DNA of 8,096 nucleotides from the NCBI GenBank assembly GCA_016875515.1, contig VGRA01000093.1:1-8096 (forward strand), written 5' to 3'. Below are positions 6,025-8,096 of the stretch, piece after piece (position 1 is the stretch's first letter; each line of letters starts with the position of its first letter). The stretch is from Deltaproteobacteria bacterium. GTDB lineage: Bacteria > Myxococcota > Myxococcia > Myxococcales > Myxococcaceae. The notes below the pieces were generated by a model, which was not told the origin of the DNA, ran no database searches, and saw only the letters and a program-made list of their open reading frames with translations. The translations under genes were made by a program, and so were the position numbers.

Positions 6025-6348
6025 ATGCCCATCTACGAGTACGCCTGTGGTTCCTGCGGGAAGCTGAACGAGGTCATCCAGAAGGTGAGCGATCCCGCGC
6101 CCGAGCAGTGCGACGGGTGCGGCGCCTCCGGCACGCTGAGCAAGGTGGTGAGCCGGACGTCCTTCATGCTGAAGGGCGGAGGTTGGTACTCGGACCTGTA
6201 CGCCTCCAGCTCCGGCGGCAAGAAGAGCGGAGGAAGCTCCGGCGGTTCGGGCAGCAGCGGCGGCGGCAGCTCGGGAGGGAGCACCCCGCCCGCGTCGTCC
6301 TCCGGTTCCTCCGGATCCCCCGGCAGCAGCGGCGCGTCGGCGGCCTGA
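6025..6348 (+). CDS. FmdB-family zinc-ribbon protein with Ser/Gly-rich tail
   Basis: This is a 107-residue member of the FmdB/CxxC_CxxC_SSSS putative regulatory family. The start MPIYEYAC is diagnostic. Cys8/Cys11 and Cys29/Cys32 form a zinc ribbon, and GGGWYSDLY (51-59) is the family's conserved post-ribbon motif. Residues from about 61 to the end are a low-complexity tail almost wholly Ser, Gly, Ala and Pro with a single KK. Such tails are common in this family; this one makes up nearly half the protein. The name comes from a proposed regulator of formamidase in Methylophilus, but the role of most members is unknown and no formamidase gene is present here. It is probably co-transcribed with the helix-turn-helix gene upstream. 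Confidence 0.9.
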   Translation: MPIYEYACGSCGKLNEVIQKVSDPAPEQCDGCGASGTLSKVVSRTSFMLKGGGWYSDLYASSSGGKKSGGSSGGSGSSGGGSSGGSTPPASSSGSSGSPGSSGASAA

Positions 6349-6370
6349 GGACACGCCCCCGCGGCGGCTG

Positions 6371-8096
6371 CTTGCTGGTCAGCTTGTAGCTCCCGCCCCA
6401 TGTGGGCGGCGGCGGCTCCGCGAGGTAGCCGTCACGCCGCTCGAGCAGGGCCGCGGACGGGAGGTCCCCCTCCGCGGCCAGTGCAGCGAAACCAGGCCGG
6501 GCGACCTCGAATTCCCTCCGGCGCAGGGCAGCCAACGCGCCCGCGAAACGGGCCAGCCGCTGGGCCTGCTCCGGGGCAAGTTCCCCCGGCAGCGCCAGCG
6601 CCTCCGCCACCCGGACACCCCGCGTCTTCCCCTTCACCTGCAGCAGGTCCAGCTCGCGGAACACCACCGCGTCCCCGGCCAACTCCACCGTGCGCTCGCC
6701 GCACAGCACCCTCTAGCCGTAGTCCGAGTTGGCCCCTCCAGCCGGGCCGCCAGGTTCACCGTGTCACCGATCATCGTGTAGTCGAACCGGCTCTCCGAGC
6801 CGAGGTTGCCCACCAGCGCCTCGCCCGAGTTGAGTCCAATGCGGACGTGCAGAACCGGCAGCCCGCGGGCGGCGCACTGGCGGCGCACCTCCTCCACCTT
6901 CCGCTGACGGCGCACGGCGGCGCGAGCGGCCCGGCGGGCGTGGTACGGCTGGTCCAGCGGCGCGCCGAACATGGCCACGATGGCGTCGCCGATGACCTTG
7001 TCGATGGTGCCCTCCCCTCGAGGATGATCTCCGTCATGGGGCCGAGGTAGGCGTTGCGCACCGAGACCAAGTCTGCCGGATCCAGCTGCTCGCTGTCCGT
7101 GGTGAACCCCTTGATGTCGGAGAAGAAGGCGGTGACGGCCCGCCGCTCGCCGCCCAGGCGCAGCCGCTCCGGCTCGCGCACCAATTGCTCCACCACGGAC
7201 GGCCCCACGTGGTGCGCAAGCGCGTGGCGGATCCGCCGCCGCGTCAACTCCGAGGCGCCGCCGCGCATCACCAACTCCCCCAGCGCCACGAGCAGGATCC
7301 AGCCGAGCACCGGGAGCACCACCCGGCGCCCGTGCGACAGGGCCCACGCAACCACCAGTCGCCAGCCTGCCACAGCGACCAGCGCGGTGACACCCACCAG
7401 CGCCGTCCGCGTCACGCGCATCCAAGCGAACACCACGCCCAGCACCAACGCCACGGCAGCCAGGAGCCACCCAGTGCCGCCGGGACCGCCGGTCACCAGC
7501 GAAGCGCGCTCGAGCAACTGGATGGCCGCGGACACGTGCAACCACGTCCCCGGCAGGTCCCATCCCAGGGGCGTGGAGCGGCGGTCCATCTCCCCCGCGC
7601 CGGAGGCCGACACGCCCACGAACACGAGCGCGTCCTTGAACGGCTTCAGGGACTCGCCCTCCGCGTTGAGCACGTCCACCAGCCGGACGCTCCGGGCGGT
7701 GGGTGTGCCTGCCCGCGCGAGCCGCATCCCGGGGAGCACGGGAAAGCGCACCAGGGGCGTGCCGCGGTCCTGCGTACCGCCCACCTCCCGGCCTCCTCCG
7801 CCTCTACAGGGCGGGCGCGCTGCACCGCCGCGAGCGCGAGGAGGGGCAGCGCCCCGCGCTCGGGGGCCAGTACTTACGGGTAGCGGCGGACCACCCCGCG
7901 CCCCAGCGTCACCACCAGGCTCGCCTGGCCCGCCACGGCCTCGGCGAGCGTGGGGTGCGACAGGCTGGGTGAGGCCATCCGCTGCGCGAGCGCCTCGGGC
8001 CGCTCCACGCCCGGGACGCCGGCCAGCTTGGGCCCCTGCTCCAGTTGGAGCGCATCCGCGCGGACGTCCGCCTGTCCCACGCCGAGGAGGGTGGGC
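6371..8096 (-). pseudogene. CHASE2-type class III adenylate cyclase, frame broken several times (5' end missing)
   Basis: The intact form would sense through an extracytoplasmic CHASE2 domain and make cAMP in the cytoplasm. Piecing frames together gives a CHASE2 part (LSHPTLAEAVAGQASLVV, then DALVFVGVSASGAGEMD and LPGTWLHVSAAIQLLE), three membrane helices (about 7500-7260) and a cyclase domain. The catalytic pieces are all traceable: FFSDIKGFT with the first metal Asp, GTIDKVIGDAIVAMFGAP with the substrate Lys and second Asp, and DYTMIGDTVNLAARLEG with the Thr, Asn and Arg. A helical tail ends WGGSYKLTSK. Lesions: TAA at 7876-7874; one base missing near 7787-7789, at the CCCC 7014-7017 and at the CCCC 6733-6736; TAG at 6715-6713; and CAG at 6370-6368 where a stop is expected. 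Either a decayed gene or poor sequence near the right edge. The protein's start lies beyond the window. Confidence 0.85.

Noticed and set aside
5060..6032. Two long minus-strand frames (314 and 283 codons) opposite the HTH gene
   Set aside because: They are Ser/Arg-rich or Leu/Gln-rich shadows of the plus-strand gene, whose codon bias and downstream Shine-Dalgarno/gene spacing fit far better.
6185..6345. AGC/GGC-rich stretch as a possible regulatory or CRISPR-like repeat
   Set aside because: There is no fixed repeat unit or spacer pattern; it is simply the codons of the Ser/Gly tail of the FmdB protein.
6325..6372. Imperfect inverted repeat (CAGCGGCGCG and CGCGGCGGCTG) between the convergent genes as a terminator
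   Set aside because: The arms mismatch, the loop is about 25 bases, no T-run follows on either strand, and one arm lies inside the fmdB-like coding sequence.
6033..6401. A Pro/Leu-rich 122-codon frame antisense to the fmdB-like gene
   Set aside because: It is the complement of the Ser/Gly tail; the plus-strand MPIYEYAC start and zinc-ribbon cysteines identify the real gene.

Overview
The window is very GC-rich with strong G/C third-codon bias and closely packed genes. Its gene content (a membrane-bound two-GAF diguanylate cyclase beside ftsB, a CHASE2 nucleotide cyclase, an FmdB zinc ribbon) points to a myxobacterium (Myxococcota, Myxococcus/Corallococcus/Archangium type). This assignment is inferred from content and composition; no marker gene proves it. 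Both ends of the window cut through genes.

Positions 1-4727 hold six genes on the minus strand, read right to left: a three-helix membrane protein with HEAT-like repeats, a Fur-family metalloregulator, a TlpA/ResA-like thioredoxin lipoprotein, the division protein FtsB, a DmxA-like diguanylate cyclase, and a YpiP/RsmJ-like SAM methyltransferase that runs off the left edge. The first three are joined by two ATGA stop/start overlaps. A compact terminator-like hairpin lies at the end of the thioredoxin gene, so ftsB-cyclase-methyltransferase may be a separate or only partly coupled unit. Those three are spaced by 15 and 7 bases.

Positions 4728-4790 are a short divergent intergenic region. A near-consensus sigma-70-type promoter fires rightward and its -35 box covers the start codons of the leftward gene. 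A 10-bp-periodic direct repeat lies just downstream. Rightward come an unrecognised 406-residue protein with a Fis-like helix-turn-helix and a 107-residue FmdB-type zinc-ribbon protein with a Ser/Gly tail. A run of ten C near the end of the 406-residue gene is placed so that loss of one C would fuse the two proteins in frame.

Positions 6371-8096 hold, convergently, a CHASE2-type class III adenylate cyclase whose frame is broken at least five times (two nonsense codons, three single-base losses in short G/C runs) and which seems to have lost its stop codon. All catalytic residues can still be traced. This is a recently decayed gene, or the right end is of poor sequence quality.

The most interesting biology is the pairing of a c-di-GMP synthase with the divisome gene ftsB. 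I found no RNA gene, CRISPR array, insertion sequence or phage gene, and no clear sign of a wholly new system.
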